A stretch of 64,000 nucleotides of DNA from Larus michahellis (lineage: Eukaryota; Chordata; Aves; Charadriiformes; Laridae), in assembly GCF_964199755.1 (NCBI RefSeq), contig NC_133907.1, positions 1,555,001 to 1,619,000 of the forward strand, in the 5' to 3' direction. The stretch's first letter is position 1; each line of letters starts with the position of its first letter. The position numbers and the translations under genes are program-made. A model generated the notes under the pieces. The model had not been told where the DNA came from, searched no databases, and worked only from the letters and a program-made list of their open reading frames with translations. Shown here one piece after another: positions 26,914 through 39,449 of the stretch.

Positions 26914-28161
26914 AGCTTGAAAGCTGTCTGAATGATCTAGATCTCATTAAACATCATCAACTTAAAACCATTCATGATGATGAATAAAACTGATATGAAC
27001 TTCACAGCACCAGCGGATCCTAGCCTTTTTTCTAAATGGAGCAAAGAAGGGAGGTTTGTTATACTATGTAAGGTGGATCTCCTATATATTGAGCACTGCT
27101 GTAAACAAGTATTACATAGCAGGAAACTCTTATCCAACATTTGTGAAGGTTTCCCTGATGGAATGGCTGATAAAGTGAAAGTCATTGCCTTTACTCACTA
27201 TTTCCAGTGTGCTGAGAGTCTTAACTGCACATTTGCATTGATTTTTTTTTTTTTAAGGAAAGAGATAAATCAATAATTGTCAGCTGCTGAAAACTGCAGA
27301 TATTTGTTGAAGAACTGGATAGTCATGTTTGTGTCGCTGGAGACATTGCTCAGAGTTCAAAATTACCTAGCTAAGTAACATCTAGTATAGTAGTTATTGA
27401 TAGCTGACAGGTCAGTGGGAAAAGTTGTTTCCTATGATTAATCAAAATGAGAGTAACCCATAATGACTTGCTCTTTTGTCACACACTTAAATGACAAATT
27501 ATTTTCACTTACAGTTTGAGGAATATTTCCTTTTCCCTGTTGAGCTCTATGGGTTTGGCGTAACAATGTTTTGCAGTGCTCCTCTTTCTTCCCATTCCCC
27601 AAGCCCGAGTATTGTCTATCATATATTATCAACATTGCTGAGAAAATACAGCAATTATCTCAGCTATGCTCTGCATGTTTTTGAAAGGAAAGGCAAATAA
27701 CATAGTGCAGGAAAATACTAAAACCTACCTCTCTAACAGAATATCTGAAATACCAAAGGACATGATTTAAAAAAAAAAATAGTCATGATGATATAGGCAA
27801 AATGCAACAGAATAAAAAGATCTATAAACTGATGGTTCAGCCACAAGGGTCGTCATGTTGTCATTTGGGTTTTGGATGCATTGAAGGAATCTTTAAAATT
27901 TAAAAACCCACCAAACAAAATGAAAACCATAACCCACCAACTATTGCTGCTTGAGGAACTGCCTCTTCCCCTGCAATGCAGTGGCAGCTGCGTTCTGGAG
28001 GAGGACTCAAACCACCCAATTTTAAGAGGAAGATTTGAGTAGCGTTTTCCGTATTAATGGCTGCTAGCAACACTCTCCATAGCCTGAAAATCCACTCATT
28101 CTTATAAACTGAAAGATGCCTTATCAGTGGTTGTTTGGAGAGAGGAATTTTTTGGTTTTGA
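26914..28161. other. Noncoding stretch with overlapping open frames
   Basis: At 26974-27276 a plus-strand ATG frame of 100 codons overlaps a minus-strand ATG frame of 82 codons (27185-26937). Neither shows a domain, signal peptide or repeat I recognise. A run of 13 T follows at 27242-27254. The remainder is AT-rich and featureless. Confidence 0.45.
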
Positions 28162-28932
28162 CTTTATTCCTGTGTCTTAGTGTTGAAATTGTGCAGTATT
28201 GTAAGCCTTGTGTTCAGAAGTAAAATACTGTATTTTCAGAGTTTAATCTTTTTAAAAAACGTTTCCATTTTCCATCTGGTTTATGAAACTTTAGGTGTAT
28301 CACTTAATACTTGCAAGATTTTCTTAACAACTAGGAGTTCACCAATTACAGTTAAAAACAATAAACAAAACAACCCAAGATTTTTTTTACATAGTAACCT
28401 GATTCCTTTATCTGTTACTTTAGGAAGGGTAACAAATACCTTGATTTGTGGGAGGAAAAAAGGCAAATTAAAAATGCTGCTGCAGGTGGGCAGGTTTGCA
28501 GACTTCTGGCTGTATTTTTTTGCATATTTTATGCTTTACAGCTTGTCAATACCAGTAAAACTTGCAGTATGTGCTGTAGAAGACAAAAAATATTATGGCA
28601 GTAATACATTTAGAATACTGAGTTTAAGTTACCCAATTTGTGTGCATGTCGTCATGCTAACTGTGCAAACAACATGGAGTGAGCAGCTACCTGAAAATTT
28701 TGCTCACGCAGTTGCATGTCAAATAGTAGTTAAAAATGAAGCATCTTTTTCAGAATGTTCAATATACATTAGTTGCTTTCACTGTATGAGAAAAGAGGTT
28801 TCAAGTCAAAGGAAGCACGTGACCGGAGAGGCAGAGGGAAAGGATTCTAAAGAGATGAGGCGTCAGAAGCCAGACGTCTGTCCCTGTTCTGAAAAGCTGT
28901 GTGCAGTTATCAGAACCGAAGTGAGAACCTGA
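28162..28932 (+). other. 257-codon open frame of unknown nature
   Basis: The frame is open from just after a TGA at 28159-28161 to a TGA at 28930-28932. With about 6% stop codons expected per codon in DNA this AT-rich, a frame this long should be rare in 64 kb. The first ATG is at 28474 and would give 152 residues. Near its N terminus is a hydrophobic segment (FADFWLYFFAYFMLYSLSIP) typical of a membrane anchor. A second hydrophobic stretch (SLSYPICVHVVMLTV) follows, then a charged tail with several Cys. I recognise no family, and codon use does not clearly differ from the surrounding sequence. It could be a chance frame, an unrecognised old insertion or an exon-containing frame. There is no support yet for translation. 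Confidence 0.15.
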
Positions 28933-29318
28933 GTTAGTAGGAGCTCATTACATCGGAATGGGAAATACAGAGTCACTGAGGCTGGAGGCAACGCATAAAA
29001 GTGGTCTCACATGACCTACCCTTGACCCTGATATCTAGATAACAGGGACTTGGGAAGAACAGAAAAGAGGGAATTATGGGTTTTGAGGCAAGTAGTAATT
29101 AAGAGAGGAAAACAAAAAAGAACTCTACAAACCAAAGGAAGAGTAAAAGATAAATTGTATCAATTTTCCAGAAGAAGTGATGAGCAGATTTATAAATAAG
29201 AAAAGTGTGGGAGTGGGGGGAGACAGATTAAACAAAAGATTGTTCTTCAACACAAGATGGTTTTGCTGTGTGAGAAAAGAATATAACTTGAAAAGCGTCT
29301 GTTTTATGGAATTTTATT
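28933..29318. other. Noncoding spacer before CR1 copy
   Basis: A-rich sequence with G-rich patches. Nothing recognised. Confidence 0.5.
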
Positions 29319-29478
29319 CATAGAATCATAGGGTTGGAAGGGACCTCTGGAGATCATCTAGTCCAACCCCCCTGCCAGAGCAGGGTCACCTAGAGCAGGT
29401 TACACAGGAACACGTCCAGGTGGGTTTTGAATGTCTCCAGAGTTGGAGACTCCACCACCTCTCTGGGCAGCCTGTTCC
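29319..29478 (-). mobile_element. CR1 LINE fragment, 3' end, minus orientation
   Basis: The sequence opens with CATAGAATCATAGGGTTGG and AAGGGACCTCTGGAGATCAT, the reverse complement of a CR1 3' tail. It continues through CTAGTCCAACCCCC, CCAGAGCAGGGTCACC and CACCACCTCTCTGGGCAGCC, then ends abruptly at CTGTTCC, where unrelated A-rich DNA begins. It is therefore a 5'-truncated copy of about 160 bases inserted opposite to the copy at 8857. It is less diverged in its 3' tail than that copy. No coding part remains. Confidence 0.92.
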
Positions 29479-32400
29479 TCCATAAATAAAAAAGAACCAA
29501 TTCAAGGGAAATAAGTATCTAGACTTTACTTATCACAATACACGACCACCTTTGTAAACTTGGTTTTCAGGAGATCTTTTTTCAATAACTATGGTTGATG
29601 TAAATCTTCAGTCTCTTAAAATGTTTTGACTGCTGGGCCATTCAAATTGCACTATAGCAAGAAAATGGATGATTAGCATTGTCAGTGCATATGGAAAACA
29701 TTGACCCGGTTTTGTTTTATGGAAGTCAGATGTGGTTCAGATCTGAATGCTTTTTTTTCCTCAAGTCTAAATAAGAGACATTTGAATAAATTATGAACCT
29801 CTTCCTACACCCAGTCCTTCTTTGATAACGTATTGTCAGTTGGTATTTGGAAAGCCCACTTGATCATTTATTTAAAGAAAAATGCTAGAAAATGAAATAA
29901 AAACATCAAACCACATGTACTAAATGTCTCAAAGTGAAGAAATAAACTAGGAAGAAGATAAAGAACTGAATCTTAATCACTTGGCTATCATCGCATCATC
30001 AGTTATGTACTGTAGTCAATCACAGTATCTCTTCAGGCCCATTCTTCAGACCCTTCAAATCCCCTAGTTTACCTTTGGTCGCATGGTACAAGAGAATTCG
30101 GGAAGGATTTGTCTGTGTTTGTCCTGAGATGAACTGGTTACGTTTTCCTTAGAGACCCCTTTGATCAAAGAACTCAGAGTGCCTGAAGTTTGCATCTGTC
30201 TCCTGACTTGGGAAGTGTTGTTTGAACATAGGCATTCTACATCCAAATGAATTTTAAAAATACTGGTCTGTAAAAGTATTATAGGTGTCCTATTTTGAAT
30301 ATTGTTTTACTAAGAATGACTAAGGAATATATTTCAGAGAATTAAAATTATCCTGGAATTTCAAATAATTCTGGTCATTAACCAAATATTCTGGAGGAAA
30401 AAATATGTTCAAGTTTTTTCCAAACAGATATTTAATCCTCTTTCTCCTGTGCCACTGTTCGTTGGAATAATCTCATACTGACATCCTATTGTGTGGTTTT
30501 TAAAAAATGGTTAGTTCCTATGTTATGTCTATGCATTATGCTGTACACAAAATAGAACATACATGATTTGAAATGGCAACAGTCGCGTTCCACTGCTATG
30601 GAGTGAGGGATGCACTTGAAGAACCTCTAGGGATAGTAATATTTGCAGATTCTTCTCAGTTTTTAAATATTTAATTGCATCCATGCAGGTTATTAATTTC
30701 AAAAACATTACAGTGAAATTTATAAGGATTTAATCACAGAATACTACTTTTTTGATTATTTGTGCTTCGGAATTGTCAGAGTATTTGCTGTTTCTCATGT
30801 CATTGATAAAGGGCAGGTGCCAATAATTCCAACTGTGCTTCAGATAAAAGTCTGCTTTCACCTGTCTTTTGTGTTGCTAAAAACACCAGATGGTCACAGT
30901 GGATCATAGTGAAGCTTTACTGTCCTCAGATGTGAAGAAACAGAAAAACACAAAACCTACAAAAAAAAAAAGGGGCAGAAAAAAATAAGGGCAGAATTCA
31001 TACTGCTTTACAGTTTTTTTTTTTTTTTAAGAAGGGTAATATGACTTATCTTAACATGCCAGCATAGAATTAAGTGCTAAGACATTTCAATTTGCTGTTG
31101 GCCAGGATATTTCACAAACCTTTTTGAGTAGAGCTCCCTGGTGAGATCAGTGAAGAGTTCAGCCTAGAACGTGAAGGCACAGTCTGATCCACAGCAACGC
31201 TTTTGATCATTACAAGGCAGTTACATCATTGTGAAAAGTTTTTTTATCTTTCTGGTCCTCAACTGTTTGAGTTGCATAGCTTCCCTGCACTGCCACATCA
31301 TTAAAAACAGTAAACCAAGCTGTTTCAGTTTATACCATTTAAGACTCCACCCAGAATGACTACCATGTTTAGAAAGCTTGAGATATTAAACTCTGAGGTT
31401 TTTGATCCATAATATTGCAGGTGAGAAGATTTTCTCTAAGGACAGTTGAATACAGTATATTATTGGGATGTTATTTCATAGTCCTTGTTGTGAAGCATCT
31501 GTCACTGGTCCATGAAAAACAGCATATAGGAGTGAATGTGGGTTTTTTGTTCCAAGAACGGTATTTCTCAGTTTCATATTTTCAAGCGGAGTCCTCTCAT
31601 TTCCTTCATCCTTTCACTGGGAGTCTTCGACCTACCACCAGAGCTCTTAGTCATGACGACAGGGAGGTGCTTCTGTCTTCCTGCACAAAATGAACCTTAA
31701 AAATTCTCACCCATTTTTTAACAAAAGCTCAACTTTTATTCATAAATATCCAAACTTTCAAAATATAAAGCCTAAACTAAAACACAGAAGGTGCGATCGT
31801 TCTAAGAGTAATTTTCCTTGCCTTGCCTTTCTTTCGTATTTCTTTCATGTAAGTCTATCAGGTGCCTCTCTGAATAAGAGTTATGAACTCAGCAGCAAAT
31901 GGAGGACAAAAACCAAAATAAGAAATTGGGTGTAAGTCACTGGACTTAAAATGAGGATTTCACTTGGACATTTGCAGGAAAACAACAACAAATTTCAAAC
32001 AGATAACACCTGCTGTTTCAATAAATCCTTGAACTCCAGCTCGAAGGTAATAGTTGATAACAGTTAAGACCAACATTGCTGTTTATTAGAATTCAACAGT
32101 ATTCCATGATTACACACAGTGGGTGCAATGAGCTGCTGCTAAAACTTTGTTATCTAGGGCTTTTTAGTCAGGTATCTGTTAGGGCCTGTGGTGTTTTGCT
32201 GTTCTTAAAATTGCCAGTATTTGTCTTCTCAAGCTTGGTCTGCACTGCAGGGTAATGGGCTAATGGTTACTTTAGGTCAGAGTTGTGGTCAGGGCTTTTG
32301 ATAACTGGAAAATAAATAACAACTTCCACCCCAAAGTAAACCTATCCCCCAGGGTACCCTAATGGAGCCATTGGTTGGTCTGTTGAACTCTTCTGCCCCC

Positions 32401-33460
32401 AGTTTGATTGGAACAGACGGCCACCCTTGTGAAGGTGCTCGCTCAAGCAGCCACTCTCCACTAGCTGTTTTACATCTGTCCTAATGAGCAGCAGATGAAA
32501 AGCTACATATATCCTTGGCTGTCTCAAGCCATCCAATTCTCACCCCAACTCTGCACATGTTAACATGTTGATAATGACATTTTCTCTGGGTTCAAGTCCT
32601 TCATTATCAAGATTAAGCTTCGTTTTATTCTTCATTCTAATATTATATCTTCAATGTTAAGTCTTCTTTAGGGATCTCTTATAATTTCCTTCACCCTCAA
32701 TTTAGTAAATGCTGCTTATTCATGCCCTCTCATTCTATTCAGTTCTTTTAAGGATATCTATTCTTACCTAGAATTGTCAAGGAAACCACCACCTTTGGTT
32801 TAAACAACATCCCCAGAGCTTGAAAGAGCAGTGTTATTAGATGGAAGAGTGAAAATTATATTTTAATTCCCTTCCTCAATTACATTAGATTATGTAGGAT
32901 CTCTCTCTTTCTTAGTGCATCCTTTAAATTAGAAGGTTTAAATTGAAAAGAACTCTATTGTTCATGACTAATTTCCTGATAATTAAGAATACAGTGACTT
33001 CTTTTCAAAAACCGTTAAAGGTTTGAAGTAGACTCCCTGGATTCCCAGATCTTGTAACAAAACTCAAGAATATATCATCCTGTATCAATTATTATTTTAT
33101 CATAAAATGCCCGTTCAGTGTTGCTTCTCCTCTCACTTTGTAGGCAGGACAATGATAGCACTTGACAAGAGAAAAATAAGTAATTATCTGTGAGTTCTTT
33201 TTCCCTTTGCTCTATAAAGAAACATTTCCCCTTCGTGACCCCCAGCTGGAAAAAGCTATTTATTCTTTGAAAAAAAAAAAAAAATCAAGGGAGAATCATG
33301 AGTTAATGCTATTTCAAATCCAGAGACTAGATCAACTATACTAAATATGATGTATCTAATTAAAACTGTAGGTGAGTAGAAATAGGATGTATAAACTCTT
33401 ATAATATTATCAAGTTTCTTTCAGACATATCGCATCTTGCTTATTATCATAATTGTTTAA
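29479..33460. other. AT-rich noncoding stretch
   Basis: No gene recognised. An A11 run at 30961-30971 and a T15 run at 31014-31028 could pair as a loose hairpin. ATTGCAG|GTGAGAAG at about 31420 is a good splice-donor match, but the best frame to its left (from about 31330) ends in TAA just before it. A 64-codon minus-strand frame at 32342-32536 lies in slightly GC-richer, repeat-like sequence that I could not place. A14 lies near 33271. Confidence 0.5.
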
Positions 33461-33532
33461 AACGAGATGGCACAGCGAGAGTTCGGCCGGGTGCCAGGCC
33501 TTCATTTCACTGAACTCCGTCGTTGCTTTTAA
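33461..33532 (+). other. CpG-dense patch with 21-codon frame
   Basis: About seven CpGs fall within 70 bases of otherwise CpG-poor sequence. A frame from ATG 33467 (G at -3 and G at +4, a favourable Kozak context) to TAA 33530-33532 reads MAQREFGRVPGLHFTELRRC plus F. I recognise no known peptide. It could be a conserved noncoding element whose CpGs are kept unmethylated, or a short upstream-type frame. Coding function is unsupported. Confidence 0.2.
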
Positions 33533-36500
33533 GGAACAGGGTTTGTCACAAAGTGATTATAATGTAAGTGAAGAGTGCAAGATGACTAATGGACACACAT
33601 ACTCAGGGGAAAACACAGAAGATTAAAGAGATCATGATAATTGTAGTAACTTGATGGCAAATTGTCCACAGCATATGTATTTGTAGTATTTTATAAAAAG
33701 AAAATCTTTCTTCTCATGGCTGAAGTGTAAATCATAACTTTTTAAACTAGACCACAGGGGGTGTGTCAAAATGCAAAGCAAAAGCAGAGACTAAGTCTAT
33801 TTAGGGATTTTATCTTCTGATCAACCTCTCCTTTCTTCTAATCCAGACCCTGGTTACTTCCCTGGGCTTACTGCTTCATCGGCCGTGCTTCACACTGCTG
33901 ACAATTCTCATGCTCTTTCTAGAGCACACTCTGGCAAAGCTTAGGGAACATGGCTTGAAAGCAATATCAGACATGACTTTTATACAATCTTCTATGCATA
34001 CACTATAGAAAAAGATGGTTTAGCATCCTTTTGAACACAGTTTTCTCTAGGGTTTTTTTGTTTGTTTGTTTTTTCCCTGCTTAATGCAAGTGCAAGAGAT
34101 TAAGAACAGCTAAAGAATGAAGATTTTTTTCACTGATTTTTCTAATCTTGGTTTTATGAAACCAAAATTCATTTGGTCTTAAGCAAACATCAATGCTCTG
34201 AATGTTTTGTGGAGGGGAAAAATGCATTTATATCTTTGTAGCAAGATTAAACAAGGCAAGAAAAGTGACAAACATCCCATCAGGCAGCATAATTAATACC
34301 TATCACTTCTGCAGTATCCTCAGCTATACATTTTTCTTCTGTACTTCTTTCTCCAATCCTCCACTCAAGTGAATAAGATTATATACACCTACACCCGCAG
34401 AGGGAACATAATGAAATTACAGACATTATCTTTCAAATTTAATAAGGAGTAACATGTGTGTTCCAGAGATGGAACCTGGATTTTGTTACCTATAAACACA
34501 AGAATTTCTTAAGCTTAAGACAAGAATACTTTTCACACCCCGATCCAAGCTGCAGCCCACTTAAATGAATCACAGAGATGCTTAGGGGCATTGAGGAATG
34601 GCAGGAATGACACATAATTGTAGCAGTTTGTTTCATTTTCTTTTGCTGATAATGCAGCAGCTAAGGACTAGGTGAAACTATTGTAGGTGTCCAGGAAAAA
34701 AAAGAAAATAATCTAAGAATGGGGTTAGTCAGAGAAAGACTTAGGCAGTTACATTTTACCATTTACTTACTTTCAATTTCTGGTGAGACACCTTGATCCT
34801 GAAATAATGTTTCCTGTTCCATTGGCTTTGTAGTGCTAGACCATTGTACAAATGGGAGGGGGAAAAGACGAAATTCAGACTATCAAACAAAGGGGAATAC
34901 TCTAATAACCATACATTTTTAGTAGTAGCGCTGGCAGGATTAGAAATGAAACTGCTTCTGTATAGCTATGGTGAATTGCCTTTATTTAAAAACAAAACTT
35001 TCTTCAATCGCAAAAAAAAATGAAAAGCTTCACTTTAAAATTTACTTAAAAATAACATTCTAATAGTACAGTATGTACTAAAATTCTAATAGAACATTAG
35101 TTCCAAATTGATTCAGTGGCTTTTTACTAACCTCTAGCTGCATGTGGGCATTATGATCTAACAAGGTTTGTACAAAAGATTTAGAAGTTGATACTCTGGT
35201 TCAAAATATACAGAGAAGGGGGAAGAGAAGCATCTTCCCCCTCCCTCCAGCCTCTTTAAAAATACGTATGTATGTGGATGGTGCCTTAGAGACTTTACAG
35301 TTTAAAGCCCAGAATTTTGCTTTCTGCCAATCAAATTGTCCGTGATATTTTCCTTGGTTTATTTGCTATCAGAAATGTTCTAGAAGCTGTCTGGGTTAGT
35401 CTGTAAAAATTCTTCAAGAGCTCAGCTTTGAAGTTTGTAGCTGCTACTCTTCTACTATCCCTCCAGGGCCCTAGTAAAAAGGGTCGGAACCTTCACAGAT
35501 GCACTCGTCCCTCGCAGAGACTCCAAGAGACAGTGCTCTGGTTCTTTGTTAGCTGCTTTGTGCTCTAGGAGCTGGAAGGGTGAGACACACTGGGATCCGA
35601 TAGAAGACAGATCAGTCTAACACATGAGAAAGGGATATACTGTCAATATGTATTAGGGATGAAGAAACCAGATGACTTCTTTTCTAATTTTATCTCTATC
35701 AAATTATTTTTTTTAATGAGAAGCAAGGGCCTGAAATGCGTACGTACAGATACGCCGTTGACTTCACTAGAAACAAGCTTAAGCCTTAATCCTGAATAAA
35801 TGGAATTGAAGCACCTGGGTCGTGTTCGTCAGCCCAGGAAGGCCGCTAACCGAACACTTCAGTTTGGTTTTATTGCAATAACCACCCAATACTCTAAATT
35901 CGTCAAACATGGTAAGAGAAATCTGTTAGGAATTAGTCTGATCTGGTAAAGAATTGTGTGAATTACTTTACTAATTATAACAGCTGAGCTTCTTGTAAAG
36001 CCCTTCTGTTCAGGGGTGTCCTGTTAAAGTCATCTCTGAGACCGTTTAAGGTCATGAAACTTTGTCGAGTTTTGTAGGGTTTTTACTAATTCCTGTGGCA
36101 CTCATAGTGCTAAGTAATGTCATGTATTTTGCTCTCTGGTATCTTGTTTTAGAAATGTATTGTTTTTCCTCACTGATCTGTTTTGTCTGTCATTCAAAGA
36201 CACTAGCAGTGACCCTCACGTTGCGGATACAGGCGTTACTGTTTCACAGTTGTGTGCTTAAAAGCTCTTTCACTTTTTATGTGTATATTGGGAGAGATTG
36301 GTGTTTTATGGCTGCCCCTCAGCTTTCCCAGCATTCAGGTTAACCTATTAAATAGTTTTCTAAATGTAACAAGTATTTGATATATTAGTATCTCAACTTG
36401 GTCTTCCCTATATCAGATATTCTCAAAAGCAATATCCAGTCCTTTCAGATCACAATTTCCCCTTTATATCTCCATTTCCTTTATTGCTGCTATCTTTAGG

Positions 36501-39335
36501 ATCTTTTTTTGTACCTCCTGCTTCAATTTTTTTTCTATTTTTTTTATCAGATTCCCTTGTTCTCCCAAGAAGGGGATTTTTTTCCCCCAATTTTCAGTTA
36601 TTATTTGATGGATTTTATTTCTACTTTTCGTGCTGCCTTAATTTTAAAGATAATAATTAATTCAAGTAACAGAAACTTTCCCAGGTCGTTCCATGGCATT
36701 TGTAATATTGTGGCATTTCTGTGTTAATCTTTAGCTTACAGTAATTTAGAAAACTTAGTCTTTGTTTTGCTTTAGTGTTGCCTTCTACAATGTGGTGTGC
36801 ATGTTTTTAAACTTTTCAAATTTTTCAAAATAGAGGATATTTCCCTAAAACTCTTAGGAATAAGTAGCTTACTGTGATTTTTGTGTTTGTGTGGGGGTTT
36901 GTTTTTTAAAAAAAAAACAAGGGGAAAGTTAGCAAGAACTTCTGTATAATGAAAGTAATATCTATTGTTCAAGGGCAAAATGTGTAGCTGGGATATTTTT
37001 CTTGACGGAAGGCAGACAGAAAACCAGCTATCCGAGTCAGTGGGTGGAGGTCAGAACAACATCTGCTTTAGCCACGGGAGTACAGCCTTTTACAGCTTGC
37101 TGTTGTTCAGTGAATCAATTGAGCATGTAATAAGAAGAGCTCCAATATAGACAAGATGCATGGAACATATTGATTAGAGCCTAAGTAAATCTGACCACGG
37201 AGCATGTGCAGAGGCTGACTCTACCTCAGGCAATTTAGTGCCTGTGGAACAGGTATTAGCAGCTTTCCTGCAATGGTTAGGTATAAAAAAAATCCCAGAC
37301 TGCAAAGTCTTTATTTAACAAATGATGTTATTTCTCTCAGATTGCTGTAAATCTGTATTTCCCTAACTAGATGAAGATGTGATTCTTGCAGTTTTATTAG
37401 ATTCTTCCATTTTATGGCAAGTCAGATATGGGAAAATGTTCATTCTCTTGAATGTTAAATGATGTAAATTGAAGTAGACCTTGGATTTACTACAGCGAAA
37501 GTAATTCATAAATGCTCTTTTTCACACCCAAACTGAGTGAGGGTTCTGTATAGAATTTATTTTTGTGCCTGTACTTTTTTTTAATCGGGGAGTTGTTGGG
37601 AGGAACGATGCATTGCAATTTATGGAAAATATTTTGGGGTAGCTGGCATTAAACTAATCACGATTTATTTTAGTAAACCTAATCTTTTACTTTTTGCCTT
37701 AAGGCAACTTAAGGTACCATTTCCTTATATAGAGGAATAATGTGTATGTGTGTACTTAAGTATATGAAGTAACTGACGTTCTCCTCTTGTATTAACACTA
37801 ATTATATTTTATTACAAATCAAATTTTTATTATAAGCCAGGTAGGACTAGTAGTTAACAATAATGAAATCAGTATTAGAGCTAGCTGAAAAAATACTTTA
37901 TTCTTTAAGTTAAGTTTTGTCTTTGTTCATGTTTCTGCACAACTTTTCTTCCTTTTAGATTTCATTGTGGTTAGAAAAATACTGCCATGTAGACCTTATA
38001 GCTGAAGTTCTTACAAAATCTTCAAAAATGTAACATTCCAAATAAATATAATTAAAAAAATAAATAATAATTGGAGCTGTGGGCCAACTTTTTTAAAGAC
38101 AACTGGATGTCTAAACACATAGACACATTTGCTACTTTAAAGTTCAGCTCCAGCTGGCAGTATCTCTGCAGTCCCAGGTGTCTTCATCTGAGTTTCATTG
38201 GCTAATTCTCCCAGTATCCCTTTGGGAAACTCACCCGGTCCGTAGTTTGGTCTATTCCCACTCTTTACTCTGTATTAATCTTCCTTCTAAGTCCCAAGCA
38301 AAAAGTTAAAACCAACTTGTATTATTTTTCTTGCATTGTATATTCTGCCGAAACTACAGGGGATTTGGGGTGGGTGGGAGGAAGGCATATTGTTACCTGA
38401 GGATACAGTAAGAAAAGGGAAGGTGTAGTTTTTGAAATTTGTGTTTGATTACATGGACTGTTAACTTAAGCTCAAAAGTTATTTATCTCTTGCAGTTTAA
38501 GAAAACTAGTTTTAGCATGGATCCTATTAACTTTAATTACAGAAATGTAAGGAAAGGCACATGCTGACTTCCATAAACTGTGAAAATATCAGATTATGTG
38601 CAGAAAATACCAGATTATGGTGCAGAAGCACCGGCAAATGGAAAATTAAAATTTCTGAGGTGTCTTTTTAAAAAGTAATTTTTTGAAAGATTACTTAGGG
38701 GAAAAAAACCTTGTAAAATGAAGTGATTAGGAAACTGGTATTAAATAACAAACACTTGAATTGGCTAGTTCTGGTAGAACTGTCTGGCTCTTGAAAAAGA
38801 CTTCCTAGTTTGACTTTTAAGAATATTAAAATATCAGAAATTTCAAATGAACACTGATTAATTATCAATAATATTGCTTTTGGCATAAATGCTCTAAAAT
38901 ATCTTCAAACAGTATGTTGTTCTGCCAGTATTTTTAAATATATTTTTGTTTGCTTTTTTTTTGTACTGCCTTGCACCCTTCCTAAGAACTTGTCTGGCTG
39001 AAGGGACAGAGCTGTGACGGGCACAGCACAGCTAAGCCTGTGCTTGGTACAGTCAGTGGAGCCAGAGAGAGAGAAGTCCCTCTCTGGGGACTCAAGGGGA
39101 GAGAGAAGAGAGAGTTTTTTCCCTCAGTGAGGGGAAGATACCAACTTCCACACCATGCACTGGATGCTCTTCAGCTTCCTGCTGCCAAATGGCAAAGCGT
39201 GTTAGCTTTGACTCTGTAAAGACTAATTTATAGGAAATTAAACATGAAGTAGTTGTTCTGGGCAGGCCGTGTCTAATTCAAAGCCCATTTAATTACTAGC
39301 AGTTTTTCTTTCATCTTTGAACCTGATGACTACAG
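33533..39335. other. AT-rich noncoding stretch with small palindromes
   Basis: No gene recognised. Items: a perfect 14-base palindrome TCTTAAGCTTAAGA at 34507-34520; a TTTG repeat at 34053-34072; a CpG-bearing patch at 35738-35870 with an 8-base stem AACCGAAC/GTTTGGTT (35848-35869, one mismatch); and a GA-rich tract at 39060-39115. A 93-codon hydrophobic frame at 36062-36343 starts at TTG and reflects T-rich DNA. Confidence 0.5.
38582..38624 (+). repeat. Tandem duplication of about 21 bases
   Basis: GAAAATATCAGATTATGTGCA is followed directly by GAAAATACCAGATTATGGTGCA, differing by one substitution and one inserted base. This is a local tandem duplication with no obvious function. Confidence 0.7.
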
Positions 39336-39449
39336 ATGGAAATGAGAGAAGGCAAATGCACCGCTGATCCCTGCTTGTGTGCTCCTCTCGAGACAAATGA
39401 AAGCAACTGCTGGAGACCGTGCACCGCACACCCAGTTTGCACAATGTGA
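39336..39449 (+). other. Short cysteine-rich frame with flanking splice-like sites
   Basis: A 37-codon frame from ATG 39336 to TGA 39447-39449 contains six Cys spaced C-x4-C-x-C-x9-C-x3-C-x5-C. It is the only open frame across the segment. Immediately upstream lie a T-rich tract, a CTGAT branch-point-like sequence and CTACAG as acceptor. Downstream, ACAAT|GTGAGT at 39445/39446 is a good donor that would skip the stop. This is the pattern of a small exon of a disulfide-rich extracellular protein, but I do not recognise the family, and there is no signal peptide in the piece itself. Chance is possible because the segment is locally GC-richer. Confidence is low. Confidence 0.2.

Noticed and set aside
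36062..36343. 93-codon hydrophobic frame as a membrane protein
   Set aside because: It begins at TTG and its hydrophobicity follows from T-rich DNA; no family was recognised.
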